From: Bog-756 sp963829235
Lineage (GTDB): Bacteria; Actinomycetota; Acidimicrobiia; Acidimicrobiales; RAAP-2
Length of the DNA stretch: 64,000 nt
NCBI GenBank assembly: GCA_963829235.1
Contig: CAWHIF010000005.1
Location: 124,001-188,000, forward strand
Reading direction: 5' to 3'
Each line of letters starts with the position of its first letter. Within the stretch, counting starts at the first letter, position 1. Positions 24,851 to 33,861 of the stretch are shown in pieces. The notes beneath the pieces are model-generated. The model was not told the origin of the DNA. It saw nothing but the letters and a program-made list of their open reading frames with translations, and ran no database searches. The translations under genes were made by a program, and so were the position numbers.

Positions 24851-25774
24851 CGTGGCGGCATCGTGACCGGCTGGGGCATCGCGGTGCCCGACAAGATCGT
24901 GACCAACGACGATCTCTCGGTGACCATGGACACCAGCGACGCCTGGATTCAGGAGCGGACCGGTATCCGCGAGCGACGGATCGGCGGCACCACTTCCCAG
25001 CTGGCCATCGAGGCGGGGATCGCCGCACTGGCCAGTGCCGGGCGCCGACCGGACGAGATCGACAGCGTGATCCTGGCCACCACCACCCCGGACCAGATCG
25101 TGCCCGGCACCTCGGCCACCGTGCAGGACGGCATCGGCGTACCCGGGGGCGCCTTCGACGTCAACGCCGCCTGCTCCGGATTCGTGTACGCGCTGGCCGT
25201 GGCCCACGGCATGTTGGCCATCGGAGCCGAGCGACTGCTGGTCATCGGATCGGAGACCCTGAGCCGGATCACCGACTGGGACGACCGGTCCGTGGCGGTG
25301 CTGGTCGGTGACGGGGCCGGTGCCCTGGTGTTGGAGGCAGTCGACGGTCCCGGGCAGCTGTTGTCATGGAACCTCGGGGCCGACGGTTCACTGCGCCATC
25401 TCCTCAAGTGCGATCACGGCGGCTATCTGTACATGGACGGCAAGGAGATCTTCCGAAAGGCGGTGCGGGTGGTGGTCGAGTCGGCCGAGCAGGCCATCGC
25501 CGAAGCCGGGCTCACCCCGGCTGACATCGATGTGATGGTCCCCCATCAGGCCAACTTGCGGATCATCAATGCCGCGTGCCAGCGCCTGGGGATCCCCGAC
25601 GAGAAGGCGGTGGTGGTCATCGACCGCTACGGCAACACCTCGTCGGCCTCCATCCCCCTGGCGCTGGCCGACGCTCTCGAGACCGGCCGGCTGCAAGCGG
25701 GCCACCACGTCCTGCTCACCGGATTCGGCGGCGGCATGACGTGGGCCAGTGCCGTGCTGCGCTGGGGCGGGTGA
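24839..25774 (+). CDS. fabH: 3-oxoacyl-ACP synthase III (FabH-like)
   Basis: The 311-residue condensing enzyme carries the full KAS III triad: Cys112 in NAACSGFVYAL, His236 in VPHQANLRI and Asn266 in GNTSSASIP. The N-terminal segment DAWIQERTGIRERR is diagnostic for FabH. It condenses an acyl-CoA starter with malonyl-ACP. Placement beside a thiolase and an LLM oxidoreductase, away from other fab genes, suggests a specialised acyl or polyketide-like pathway rather than the housekeeping FabH, but this is inference. Translation may be coupled to the six-codon mini-ORF that overlaps its start. Confidence 0.9.
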   Translation: MKTTRGGIVTGWGIAVPDKIVTNDDLSVTMDTSDAWIQERTGIRERRIGGTTSQLAIEAGIAALASAGRRPDEIDSVILATTTPDQIVPGTSATVQDGIGVPGGAFDVNAACSGFVYALAVAHGMLAIGAERLLVIGSETLSRITDWDDRSVAVLVGDGAGALVLEAVDGPGQLLSWNLGADGSLRHLLKCDHGGYLYMDGKEIFRKAVRVVVESAEQAIAEAGLTPADIDVMVPHQANLRIINAACQRLGIPDEKAVVVIDRYGNTSSASIPLALADALETGRLQAGHHVLLTGFGGGMTWASAVLRWGG

Positions 25775-25782
25775 GGGAGGGC

Positions 25783-26682
25783 ATGGCACCTGCCCTGGTG
25801 GTGCTGGCAGCCGGCATGGCCCGCAGGTACGGCGGATGCAAACCGCTGGCCCCGATCGGACCCAGCGGCGAAGCCGTCATCGACCTGTTGGTCAGCGATG
25901 CGGTAGCCGTCGGCTTCGGCCGGATCGTGCTCGTCCTCCATCCCGAGTCGGGTCCGTCCATCCGCTATCACGTCGAACGGTGCTGGCCGGGTTCCGTCGA
26001 CGTGGCCTTCGCCGAGCAGCGGGTCCCGCTGGGCACGGTCCACGCCGTGTTGGCGGCGAGGTCCGCCCTCGGCATCGACAGCCCGTTCGGTGTGGCCAAC
26101 GCCGACGACATCTACGGCGAGGTGGCCATGCGGCTGTTGGCACGACAGCTCATGTCCGACGCCGATGAGCACGCGTTGGTGGGCTATCAGCTCCGATCGA
26201 CCGTGGCCACCCACGACCCGGTCACCCGGGGAATCTGCGAAGTCGACGCCGGCGGTCACCTGGTCGCCCTGACCGAACGGCGGAACGTCACCCGACAGGA
26301 CAAGGGCCAGATCTTCACCTCCGACGACGGGCGGGGCCCATCGGAGCTCGACGGGGATCTTCCCACTTCGGTCAACCTGTGGGGCTTCCAGCCGGCCATC
26401 TGGGAGGTGTTCGAATCGGCCATGGCCGCGTCGGGTCTCGACGAGGAGGCGCTGGTGGCCGAGGTGTCTGCCGGCGGTCCGGCCCCCAAGGCCGAGGTCC
26501 TGCTCCCCGAGGTGGTGGCGACCATGGTGGCCGACGGTGGCCTTCCGGTACGGGTCATCCCCACCGACGCCAGACTGGTGGGCGTCACCCACGCCGCCGA
26601 CCTCCCGGTGGTCAGCGCCGAATTGGCCCGACAGGTTGCCTGGGGCACGAGGCCGAGCTGCCTGTGGGCATCTGTGGGATGA
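25783..26682 (+). CDS. Nucleotidyltransferase-like (NTP_transferase fold) protein
   Basis: The 299-residue protein has a sugar-nucleotidyltransferase-like N terminus: ALVVLAAGMARRYGGCKPLA gives the LAAGxxxRxxxxKPL signature. FGRIVLVLHPES and GVANADDIYG follow; the latter is the N-A-D-D metal-binding turn. TSVNLWGFQPAIWEVFE, in the second half, is typical of this family of unassigned nucleotidyltransferases. It would link an NMP to a phosphorylated metabolite or sugar. GAGGGAGGG precedes the ATG. It ends the four-gene operon; the FabH stop is 8 nt upstream. Confidence 0.85.
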   Translation: MAPALVVLAAGMARRYGGCKPLAPIGPSGEAVIDLLVSDAVAVGFGRIVLVLHPESGPSIRYHVERCWPGSVDVAFAEQRVPLGTVHAVLAARSALGIDSPFGVANADDIYGEVAMRLLARQLMSDADEHALVGYQLRSTVATHDPVTRGICEVDAGGHLVALTERRNVTRQDKGQIFTSDDGRGPSELDGDLPTSVNLWGFQPAIWEVFESAMAASGLDEEALVAEVSAGGPAPKAEVLLPEVVATMVADGGLPVRVIPTDARLVGVTHAADLPVVSAELARQVAWGTRPSCLWASVG

Positions 26683-26710
26683 CGGCGGCGGCGGTCGGCC
26701 CACCCGTCCC

Positions 26711-26735
26711 GGTCCGGCCCATCAGGGCCCGGACC
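26711..26735. terminator. Hairpin between convergent genes
   Basis: A 10-bp stem with one bulged C (GGTCCGGCCC 26711-26720 with 26725-26735) encloses the loop ATCA. It lies between the plus-strand nucleotidyltransferase and the minus-strand membrane gene, so it can serve both. Confidence 0.65.
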
Positions 26736-26741
26736 ACCTGA

Positions 26742-28913
26742 TCAGCCCGACAGGCTCTGGCACAGCCTCGGTTGGGGACTCGAGGCGGTGACATCCGCCG
26801 CGGTCAGGGCGGGCGGTGGAACCTGGGGGGTCACCCCGGTGAGGACGGATACGGGCTCGACCTCGTCCACCGTGGTCGAGAGAAACGTGATGCCCCTGAT
26901 GGTCACCTCGACGAGGTGCTTGACGGGATCGGTGATCACCACCACATCGACAGAGGAGCCCACCGTGATCAGGGACGGCAGTCCGTAGGTGATGCTGCCG
27001 CCTCTGTTCACCAGGTTGAAGCTGACCTGCACCCGGCCCGGGAACCTGGACGGCGTGGCCTTGGCCGACACGGCGCCCGACCCCACCTCGAGCATGGGGA
27101 GCCACTGGCTGCCGCTGGCCACCAGATGATGGGCGGTGACGCTGAAGGTGCGCTGGAAGGCGTGACCGCGCTGGACGGCCATCCACGTCGTCCGGGTGAA
27201 CTGCTGACTCGGAATGGTCGAGTAGTTCTCGCCGTTGGAGATGTAGAGGCCGTCGCAGTCGCCGATGATGTACAACTCCCCGGCCGGCGCCCACGGAGGA
27301 AGTTGGTCGCCCCGGTGAACGTTTGCCTCGAGCGGGTGGCCCGTGATGTCGCTGATCGACTTCTGGGTCTCCACGAAGTTGTACACCTGGGTGGTTGTCC
27401 ACTCTTCGTTGGGGACGACGGCGATGCCGATGTTGGCCACGATGGTGAACAGGGCCACCACCGTGATGACGGCGAACGTCCCGATCCGGAACCGCCTCGT
27501 CCGGCCCTCCATCCGGCGCCAGATGTCGGCCAGGGCCACCGCGCTGGCCAGTACCAGGAAGGGCACGAAGTCGGCCAGGTACCGGGGCGCGATGTAGCCC
27601 CACAGGAGGAGGGCGGCACCGGCGGATCCCGCGGCCAGCAGGGGGATCCGGGTGAGGGCGACCCTGCCGATCGGCCGGGGTCGGAATGCGGTGACCATCC
27701 CCCACAGGCTGAGCAGGAACAGGAGCGGCATCGACGACGGCATGCTGGCCGTCCGGTACCGTCGATCGAAGAGCACGCCGGACACCGCCGTGGCCGGTGC
27801 CGCGGGCAGGGTGACGAACGGGAACACCGACGTGAACCGGAGACCGTCGAGCCGGAGGTAGGCCAGGGCGTCGCTCGGTATGAAGGCGATGCCCTCCTCC
27901 GAGTTGTGGTTGGCGGCCAGGAACTGCCGGCGGTAGGCGTTGACACTGGTCCAGACCTGATCGACCACGGGGAGCCCGAACGGCACTCCGAACTTGAGAT
28001 AGTTGACGAAGCACCCGATCAGCAACGGGATGAGACCGGCGGCGAGGATGGGTACGCACCATCTCCGGTTCTCCTGACCGCCGCGGCCGAGCCCGAACCA
28101 GGCGGCCGCGAGCACAGCCGCGACGACACAGGCCCATCCGGTGGTCAGCCGGTCGAGGTTGGCGCACAGGATCAGCAATCCCGCGACCACCACACGACCC
28201 CGCGACGGGCGTTCCAGCACGCCCAGCAATGCGAAGAGACTCCCCACGGTGAGGCAGATACTCCAGGCCAGGTCCTCGGCGAACACATACGGGATCGAGG
28301 CCAGGACCGTGAACACCGATCCGACCATGACGGTGGCGATCAGCACACCGAACGCGGCGGCTTCGGCCCGGCCCATCACCACCGGGCCACGCATGAGGAG
28401 GCGCACCCGCCACAGGAGCAACGACACGAAGAGGGCGGTGATCAGCCAGGCGGCCAGCATGTAGGGCACGGTCAATCGGCCGTCGAGACTGCTGGTCAGG
28501 GCCAGGATGGGCATGCGGATGATGGACGGGAACAGCCCGAAGTAGGTGAACTGGCGCCCGTCATGGACGAAGGCCTCGATGCCGACGGCACCGTTGGCCA
28601 ACCACAGATGGCCGTGGAAGATGGCCCTGGCCTGGAGGTCGTAGAAGTTGTCCTCGAAGGCGGTCTTCCGGACGGGGTCGGGTGTCTCCCAGGGGCCCCA
28701 GAGGATCCACACGAACGGGACCGCGGCCACGAGCGTTCCGACGACGGCGGCGACGGTGAACCTCCGACGGCCGGCGGTGAGCTCCGACGAGGCAGCTCCG
28801 TCGGGCTCGGTCGGGGCGATCTGATGCGGCTCGTCCAGCCCCGGCCCGTCCATCACACCCGTGCCCCCGTGACGACCGGCGGCGCCTGCCGGGCCGTCGG
28901 TTTCTTCCCCCAT
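26742..28913 (-). CDS. NFYDLQAR-family multi-spanning membrane protein (copy 1), GT-C-like
   Basis: The 723-residue protein has a disordered N terminus, TM1 near 52-71, then a first extracytoplasmic loop with NFYDLQARAIFHGHLWL (from 89), GIEAFVHDGR and YFGLFPSIIRMPIL. About 10-11 helices follow, then a ~200-residue C-terminal soluble domain with GDCDGLYIS and a terminal LCQSLSG. The acid soon after TM1 resembles GT-C glycosyltransferases that use polyprenyl-phosphate sugars, but no named family is recognised. Copies lie at 30670, 37008 and 62550. ATG 28913 is 8 nt after TACACT; upstream reading would enter the divergent GtrA gene. Confidence 0.85.
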   Translation of the reverse strand: MGEETDGPAGAAGRHGGTGVMDGPGLDEPHQIAPTEPDGAASSELTAGRRRFTVAAVVGTLVAAVPFVWILWGPWETPDPVRKTAFEDNFYDLQARAIFHGHLWLANGAVGIEAFVHDGRQFTYFGLFPSIIRMPILALTSSLDGRLTVPYMLAAWLITALFVSLLLWRVRLLMRGPVVMGRAEAAAFGVLIATVMVGSVFTVLASIPYVFAEDLAWSICLTVGSLFALLGVLERPSRGRVVVAGLLILCANLDRLTTGWACVVAAVLAAAWFGLGRGGQENRRWCVPILAAGLIPLLIGCFVNYLKFGVPFGLPVVDQVWTSVNAYRRQFLAANHNSEEGIAFIPSDALAYLRLDGLRFTSVFPFVTLPAAPATAVSGVLFDRRYRTASMPSSMPLLFLLSLWGMVTAFRPRPIGRVALTRIPLLAAGSAGAALLLWGYIAPRYLADFVPFLVLASAVALADIWRRMEGRTRRFRIGTFAVITVVALFTIVANIGIAVVPNEEWTTTQVYNFVETQKSISDITGHPLEANVHRGDQLPPWAPAGELYIIGDCDGLYISNGENYSTIPSQQFTRTTWMAVQRGHAFQRTFSVTAHHLVASGSQWLPMLEVGSGAVSAKATPSRFPGRVQVSFNLVNRGGSITYGLPSLITVGSSVDVVVITDPVKHLVEVTIRGITFLSTTVDEVEPVSVLTGVTPQVPPPALTAADVTASSPQPRLCQSLSG

Positions 28914-28921
28914 GGCGAGCG

Positions 28922-28927
28922 AGTGTA
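28922..28927 (-). promoter_or_regulatory. -10 box TACACT for NFYDLQAR copy 1
   Basis: TACACT (minus strand) is 8 nt before the ATG at 28913. The divergent GtrA gene has its own box about 105 nt away. Confidence 0.6.
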
Positions 28928-29030
28928 GCGAGAAGATCGTCGCCGAAACCGCCACCAAGGCGACGCCCGGACCGCGTCCGCGGTGTCCCCGGCCTGGGAT
29001 CATCCACCGCTGGATGGCAACCGGAGGGGG

Positions 29031-29036
29031 TAGTTT
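29031..29036 (+). promoter_or_regulatory. -10 box TAGTTT for the GtrA gene
   Basis: TAGTTT is followed by GGAAGGG and the ATG at 29044, 7 nt downstream. The GGAAGGG could also act as a Shine-Dalgarno on a longer transcript. Confidence 0.55.
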
Positions 29037-29043
29037 GGAAGGG

Positions 29044-29526
29044 ATGAGGCAGACGGTGACTCGGCTCTGGCAGTTCTCCCGGACCCCCGAGGGACTGAAG
29101 ATGATCAAGTTCACCATGGTGTCGGTGATCTCGGCGCTGACCTCGTTGGTGGTGCTGTCCATCGTCTACGGCGCGCTCCGTCTGTGGTCCGAGGTGCCGA
29201 GCGTGCTCTTCGCCAACCTGACGGCCGGGATTCCCTCGTACCTGCTCAACCGGCAGTGGGTGTGGGGGAAGTCCGGCCGATCGCACCTGGTGAAGGAGAT
29301 CCTGCCCTTCGTGGTCATTTCGGTGACGGGGATCGGATTCGCCCTGTTCACCGCATCATTGGCCCATGACTACGCCACGACGCACCACCTGCACCACCTG
29401 ATCCGGACCGCGCTGGTGCTGGCCACCAATATCGCCTCCTTCGGGATCCTGTGGGTATTCAAATTCCTGATCCTCAACCGGCTCTTCGCCCAGCTCCCCG
29501 AGGTCGAGGTGGCCACAGAGGCCTGA
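29044..29526 (+). CDS. GtrA family membrane protein
   Basis: A 160-residue protein with four predicted helices and the GtrA fold: FTMVSVISALTSLVVLSIVY, then ANLTAGIPSYLLNRQWVWG (the conserved N-R-xW segment), a third helix ILPFVVISVTGIGFALFTA, and the last helix ending WVFKFLILNRLF. GtrA proteins are thought to flip undecaprenyl-phosphate-sugar to the outer face, or to assist this, for use by GT-C transferases. Its divergent neighbour is such a candidate (copy 1), which supports a donor-supply role. It is followed by a 2OG dioxygenase gene 280 nt downstream on the same strand. Confidence 0.88.
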   Translation: MRQTVTRLWQFSRTPEGLKMIKFTMVSVISALTSLVVLSIVYGALRLWSEVPSVLFANLTAGIPSYLLNRQWVWGKSGRSHLVKEILPFVVISVTGIGFALFTASLAHDYATTHHLHHLIRTALVLATNIASFGILWVFKFLILNRLFAQLPEVEVATEA

Positions 29527-29622
29527 CGGCGGGCGGTCCGGCGCACTTCACCGTGCGGGGGTCCGACTCCGTCATCTTGATGACCTGGGAAATCCGCCAT
29601 CGTCCTGGCCAGGAGAATCGAG

Positions 29623-29806
29623 TATCCTTGGGGACGGCGAAGATTGCCACGATCCGCGTCATCGCAGTTGCGCAAAGGGGGCGAAGTGACCGCACAGAGA
29701 GTGACGCGGGGAGGCTGGCCTCGGGGCGGCCACGCCCCGCTTGCGCCCGGATCGTGGTTTCCACGCACCGCGGTGTGGAAGGCGGGCCCGGGTGACGGCT
29801 GAGCCC
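29623..29806 (+). promoter_or_regulatory. Candidate promoter and structured leader before the 2OG dioxygenase
   Basis: TATCCT (29623-29628) is the best -10 candidate in the 280-nt gap. Two hairpins follow: 7-bp arms at 29722-29728 and 29733-29739, and an 8-bp stem with one wobble at 29759-29780. The leader would be about 170 nt, unlike the leaderless genes around it. No known riboswitch class is recognised. Confidence 0.4.
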
Positions 29807-30670
29807 ATGAAGGAGACCGACGTGCCGGTGCTCGACATCGGGCGCCTCGAGCAGCAGCTCGACGAGCTCCACGAGACCTACCGGTCGGCAACGCCGTATC
29901 CCCATATCGTGCTGGACAACTTCCTCGAGCCCGGAGTGGCGGAGCGGGCCATCGAGGAATTCCCCCCGCTCGATCCCGAGCAGTGGAACAACTACCTCCA
30001 TGCCAACGAGCGCAAGTTCTCCAACACGGACCCGGACACATGGGGCCCCACGCTGCGCGCCATACTGGCCGAGCTCAACTCGCCCCGGTTCGTGCAGTTC
30101 GTCAGCTCGTTGATCGGCATCGACCAGCTGATCCCGGATCCCTCCCTCGAAGGCGGGGGGCTGCACCAATCGGGAACCGGTGGGTTCCTCAACATCCATG
30201 CCGATTTCACCGTCCATCCCCACAACCGGAAATGGCAACGCCGGGCGAACATCCTGTTGTACCTCAACGACAACTGGAGTCCCGAGTACGGGGGGGATCT
30301 CGAGTTGTGGAGTGCCGACATGAAGGAGTGCGTCGAGCGGGTCACCCCGGTGGCCAACCGGGTGCTGATCTTCACGACGGATGGCACCTCCTTCCACGGG
30401 CATCCCGAGCCGATGCGCTGCCCGAAGGGCGTGTCCCGGCGATCGCTGGCGTTGTACTACTTCACCATCGAGGACGATCCGTTGGTGCGCTCGACCGAGT
30501 ACCGGGCTCGTCCGGGCGACGGGGCACACTCGATCATGATCTACGTCGACACCCAGATGATCAGGATCTACGACTGGGCCAAACGGAACCTGGGTCTGTC
30601 CGACCAGACGGCGAGCAAGATCCTCGGCTACCGCGACCGGCTTCGGCGAAGAGGCACCAAGGACTCGTAA
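29807..30670 (+). CDS. Fe(II)/2-oxoglutarate dioxygenase (2OG-FeII_Oxy_3-like)
   Basis: The 287-residue cytosolic protein has a double-stranded beta-helix oxygenase core. The facial triad is His131 and Asp133 in NIHADFTVH plus a distal His (197 or 199) in SFHGHPEP. The 2OG-binding Arg (211 or 212) lies in SRRSLALYYFT, and RANILLYLN and YGGDLELW are typical of prolyl-hydroxylase-like members. It would hydroxylate a small molecule, lipid or glycan precursor. Its stop shares one base with the ATG of NFYDLQAR copy 2 (TAATG), so they are coupled. A GTG at 29822 with AAGGAG upstream is a credible alternative start. Confidence 0.88.
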   Translation: MKETDVPVLDIGRLEQQLDELHETYRSATPYPHIVLDNFLEPGVAERAIEEFPPLDPEQWNNYLHANERKFSNTDPDTWGPTLRAILAELNSPRFVQFVSSLIGIDQLIPDPSLEGGGLHQSGTGGFLNIHADFTVHPHNRKWQRRANILLYLNDNWSPEYGGDLELWSADMKECVERVTPVANRVLIFTTDGTSFHGHPEPMRCPKGVSRRSLALYYFTIEDDPLVRSTEYRARPGDGAHSIMIYVDTQMIRIYDWAKRNLGLSDQTASKILGYRDRLRRRGTKDS

Positions 30671-32802
30671 TGGCCGTCCCCACCATCGCTCCACCTCCGG
30701 TGGCCAGCGATCACGTCGGTAAACCATCGAGGGTCGGACAAACCCCACCGCGCACCCCGGCGGAACTCAGCCGACGGCGCTTCACCATGGCCGTGGTCAT
30801 CGGCATCGGGGTGATGGCCGTGCCGTTCTTGTACCTCTTGTGGGACCTGTGGTCCGGTGGACCGAATCCGCTCCGGGGGGTGCCGTACGACAATTTCTAC
30901 GATCTGCAGGCCCGGGCCATGTTCCACGGCCACCTCAGCCTGCCCGGGGGCCAGATGGGCATCGAGGCCTTCGCCCACGATGGTCGTGACTATACCTACT
31001 TCGGCATCTTCCCTTCACTGATACGGATGCCCATCCTGTTGGTGACCAACGCATTCGACGGTGACCTGACCGCCCCGTCCATCCTGGTCGCCTGGTTGGC
31101 AACCGGGCTGTTCACCTCGTTGATGCTGTGGCGCCTCCGCATCCTGATGCGGGGAGCAGCACTGGTGGGCCGGATCGAGGCGGTCTGCTACGGGGTGTTC
31201 GTGGCCGCGATCATGGGTGGATCGGTGGTCATCTTCCTCGGCGCGACGCCGTTCATCTACAACGAGGACTTCGCCTGGAGCATCCCCCTCACCGTGGGCA
31301 GCCTGTTCGCCATGATCGGCGTCATGCAGCGCCCGTCATGGGGTCGGATCGCGGCCAGCTTCCTGCTGGTGCTGTGCGCCAATCTCGATCGCACCCCGAC
31401 CGGCTGGGGCTGTGTCATCGGGGCCATCCTGATCGCGGGATGGTTCGCCCTGGGCCTCGGAGGGGACACGAACCGCCGGTGGGCACTTCCGATGGTGGCG
31501 GTCGGCGTGGTGCCGTTCGCTGCCGGTTGCGCTGTGACCTACGCCAAGTTCGGGATTCCGGTGGGCCTTCCCATGGCCGACCAGGTGTGGGCGGCGGTCA
31601 ATGCCCATCGGCGCTACTTCCTGGCCGCCAACGGGGGCAAGGCCTTCAGCTTCAAGTTCCTGCCCAGCACGCTGGCCGCCTACCTACAGCCCTTCGCCAT
31701 CCGCTTCACCGGCCTGTTCCCCTACGTCATCCCACCCGGTGCCCCCGCCCCGTGGCTGGGCGGCGCCGTGATGGACCAGACGTACCCCACCGCCAGCCTG
31801 ACCGCGACCTCGCCGCTGCTCCTCCTGCTCAGCATCTGGGGCGCGGTGACCGCGTTCAGGCCCAAGGCCCTGGGCCAGATCCGCTATGCCCGGATCATCC
31901 TCGTCGCCGCAGCCGCGGGCACCTCCGGTGTGCTCCTGTGGGGGTACATCTCGCAGCGGTACATCGCCGACCTGATGCCGTTCGTGATCGTGGGCGCGGC
32001 CGTCGGCCTCATCGACCTGCTGCGCCGGCTGTCGGGCAGAACGCGGCGGGCCCGCGGCACGGCACTGGCCGTTCTCACGGTAGCGGCGATCTACTGCATC
32101 GTCGCCAACGTGGCCATCTCGCTCTGGCCGGTGTCGGACTGGACGCTGGGCCAGGCCGCGCAGTTCGTCTCCGCGGAGAACGCGCTGAGCGTCACGCCGC
32201 TGGCACCGACCGTGCGGCACGGGGCGCACCTGCCGTACTGGGCACCGAGCGGGCAGCTCTTCATCGCCAACCACTGCTCCGGCCTCTATCTCTCGACCGG
32301 GGACACCCTCAAGGATGTCCCGGGCCAGCTGATCCAACACCTCACCTGGCTTCCCGTCGAGCAGGAGGCCGGCATCACCCACACCATCGGCTACACGTTC
32401 AACCAACCGGCGAGCCACCTCACCGGCCCCGTCACCATCTTCACCTACGGTTCGGCGAAGCTGGTCATCGAGCCGTCTCCGAAGGAGTACCAGTTCTATC
32501 TGGACATCGAGAACTCGGGCACGTCCGTCCCCTGGCCACCGCCCCAGTCGGGGAGGATCCCGATCTCCTATCTGCACATCCACCAGAAGCTGACCGTGAT
32601 CACCGATCCGAACCTCAACCAGATCGTGGTCTGGTGGAACGGGAAGAAGGTCCTCGGCCACTACCTGGGCGGCACCGGGCCGGCGGTCGTCCACCCCACA
32701 CCGGCCGCGCCCGCCGGGCAGAGTCCCGTCGTCACCATCACCCAGCTCAAGACTCCGGCGCCGGACATGAGTCTGTGCCAGAGCCTGCTCCGGGGCCGTT
32801 GA
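30670..32802 (+). CDS. NFYDLQAR-family multi-spanning membrane protein (copy 2), GT-C-like
   Basis: The 710-residue paralog of copy 1 has TM1 near 39-58 and NFYDLQARAMFHGHLSL from residue 75, then GIEAFAHDGRDYTYFG and FPSLIRMPILL. Helices follow, with NEDFAWSIPLTVGSLFAM and ANLDRTPTGWGCVIG, then a C-terminal soluble domain (HCSGLYLSTGD, ending MSLCQSLLRGR). One Cys in the GLYL motif and one in the terminal LCQSL are conserved with copy 1, suggesting a disulfide in the outer domain. The start overlaps the dioxygenase stop by one base. A GT-A-like gene follows after 15 nt, so the three form an operon. Confidence 0.85.
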   Translation: MAVPTIAPPPVASDHVGKPSRVGQTPPRTPAELSRRRFTMAVVIGIGVMAVPFLYLLWDLWSGGPNPLRGVPYDNFYDLQARAMFHGHLSLPGGQMGIEAFAHDGRDYTYFGIFPSLIRMPILLVTNAFDGDLTAPSILVAWLATGLFTSLMLWRLRILMRGAALVGRIEAVCYGVFVAAIMGGSVVIFLGATPFIYNEDFAWSIPLTVGSLFAMIGVMQRPSWGRIAASFLLVLCANLDRTPTGWGCVIGAILIAGWFALGLGGDTNRRWALPMVAVGVVPFAAGCAVTYAKFGIPVGLPMADQVWAAVNAHRRYFLAANGGKAFSFKFLPSTLAAYLQPFAIRFTGLFPYVIPPGAPAPWLGGAVMDQTYPTASLTATSPLLLLLSIWGAVTAFRPKALGQIRYARIILVAAAAGTSGVLLWGYISQRYIADLMPFVIVGAAVGLIDLLRRLSGRTRRARGTALAVLTVAAIYCIVANVAISLWPVSDWTLGQAAQFVSAENALSVTPLAPTVRHGAHLPYWAPSGQLFIANHCSGLYLSTGDTLKDVPGQLIQHLTWLPVEQEAGITHTIGYTFNQPASHLTGPVTIFTYGSAKLVIEPSPKEYQFYLDIENSGTSVPWPPPQSGRIPISYLHIHQKLTVITDPNLNQIVVWWNGKKVLGHYLGGTGPAVVHPTPAAPAGQSPVVTITQLKTPAPDMSLCQSLLRGR

Positions 32803-32817
32803 TGGACAAGCGCTGAC

Positions 32818-33855
32818 ATGCCATCGCCCGCGGGGCTTCCGGACAAATCCCTGGTCGGGTCGCAGGCCGGAACCACCGGATGCTTCTCCTGCGTGGTCGA
32901 CGACCATCCCCGCTTCCATCTCGATGCCATCCGCTGGTTCACCACGCTCACCGTGGTGGCCGGGGTCGACCCGCACGATCTGGTTGTCCACGTCGTCGGA
33001 CGTGAGACCTCGGATGCCCTCGACTATCTCAGGGCGGCAGGCGTCACCGTCCGGCCGGTCGACCGCTTCGATCCGCGATCACCCCATTGCAACAAGATCG
33101 CCGGGGCGTTGCGGCTGGCCGAGGACGGAAGGAACGGGCTCTTGGTCCTGTGCGATACCGATGTGGTGGTCCTCGATGACCCCCGGCGGATCGCCGTCCC
33201 CCCCGATGCGATCGCCGGCAAGCCGGTCGACTCCCCGGTCCCGCCCTACGAGGTGATCCTCGCCATCTTCGCGGCCGCAGGCGTGGACCCGCCGCCGCCG
33301 ATCCCCCTCCCCTGGGGAACGGGCCGACGGACCGTGAGAGGGAACAGCAACGGCGGGCTCTATCTCATCCCGGGTCCCCTCCTGTCCGACGTCGCCCAGG
33401 CATGGGCCCGGTGGGCCGGGTGGCTCCTCGACCGCGCCGAGCTCCTCCAGGACTGGACGGTCTACATCGACCAGGTGGCGATGGCCATCGCACTGGCGGC
33501 CACCGGCACCGGGTCAATGGCCCTCGACGTCCGCTGGAACACCCCGACCCACGATCCGACCACCATCCCGGCTCACGCGGCCGAGCCGTCCATCATCCAC
33601 TACCACCAACAGGTCGACCCCGGGGGGCGGCTCCTCCCGACCGGTGTCCCGCCCATCGATCGTCGGATCGACACGGCCAACCACGCCATCGACCGACTCT
33701 GGCCCGACGGGTTGCCGCAATCGACCTACGAAGAGTGGCTCTCCCTCGGCGGTCCGGATCCGGCCACCGCTCCCACCGGCGCGACCACCAAATCCGCCCA
33801 CCTGCTCGGCCGCGGACGGCGGATCCTGACCAAAGGACGACGTGCCCGCCAGTGA
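32818..33855 (+). CDS. Putative GT-A fold glycosyltransferase
   Basis: The 345-residue soluble protein reads CFSCVVDDHPRFHLDAIRWF at its N terminus. A DxD-like motif sits in LVLCDTDVVVLDDPRRIA, followed by NSNGGLYLIPGPLL and YIDQVAMAIALA. This order (donor-binding N terminus, DTD, a Gly-rich acceptor loop, late Gln-Val-Ala) matches GT8-like or related GT-A transferases, though the family is not certain. It lies 15 nt after NFYDLQAR copy 2 in the same operon and probably builds the same glycan. Confidence 0.7.
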   Translation: MPSPAGLPDKSLVGSQAGTTGCFSCVVDDHPRFHLDAIRWFTTLTVVAGVDPHDLVVHVVGRETSDALDYLRAAGVTVRPVDRFDPRSPHCNKIAGALRLAEDGRNGLLVLCDTDVVVLDDPRRIAVPPDAIAGKPVDSPVPPYEVILAIFAAAGVDPPPPIPLPWGTGRRTVRGNSNGGLYLIPGPLLSDVAQAWARWAGWLLDRAELLQDWTVYIDQVAMAIALAATGTGSMALDVRWNTPTHDPTTIPAHAAEPSIIHYHQQVDPGGRLLPTGVPPIDRRIDTANHAIDRLWPDGLPQSTYEEWLSLGGPDPATAPTGATTKSAHLLGRGRRILTKGRRARQ

Positions 33856-33861
33856 TGTGGA

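Noticed and set aside
26772..28928. 718-codon plus-strand open frame over NFYDLQAR copy 1
   Set aside because: Antisense to a conserved paralog; no start signal or domain.
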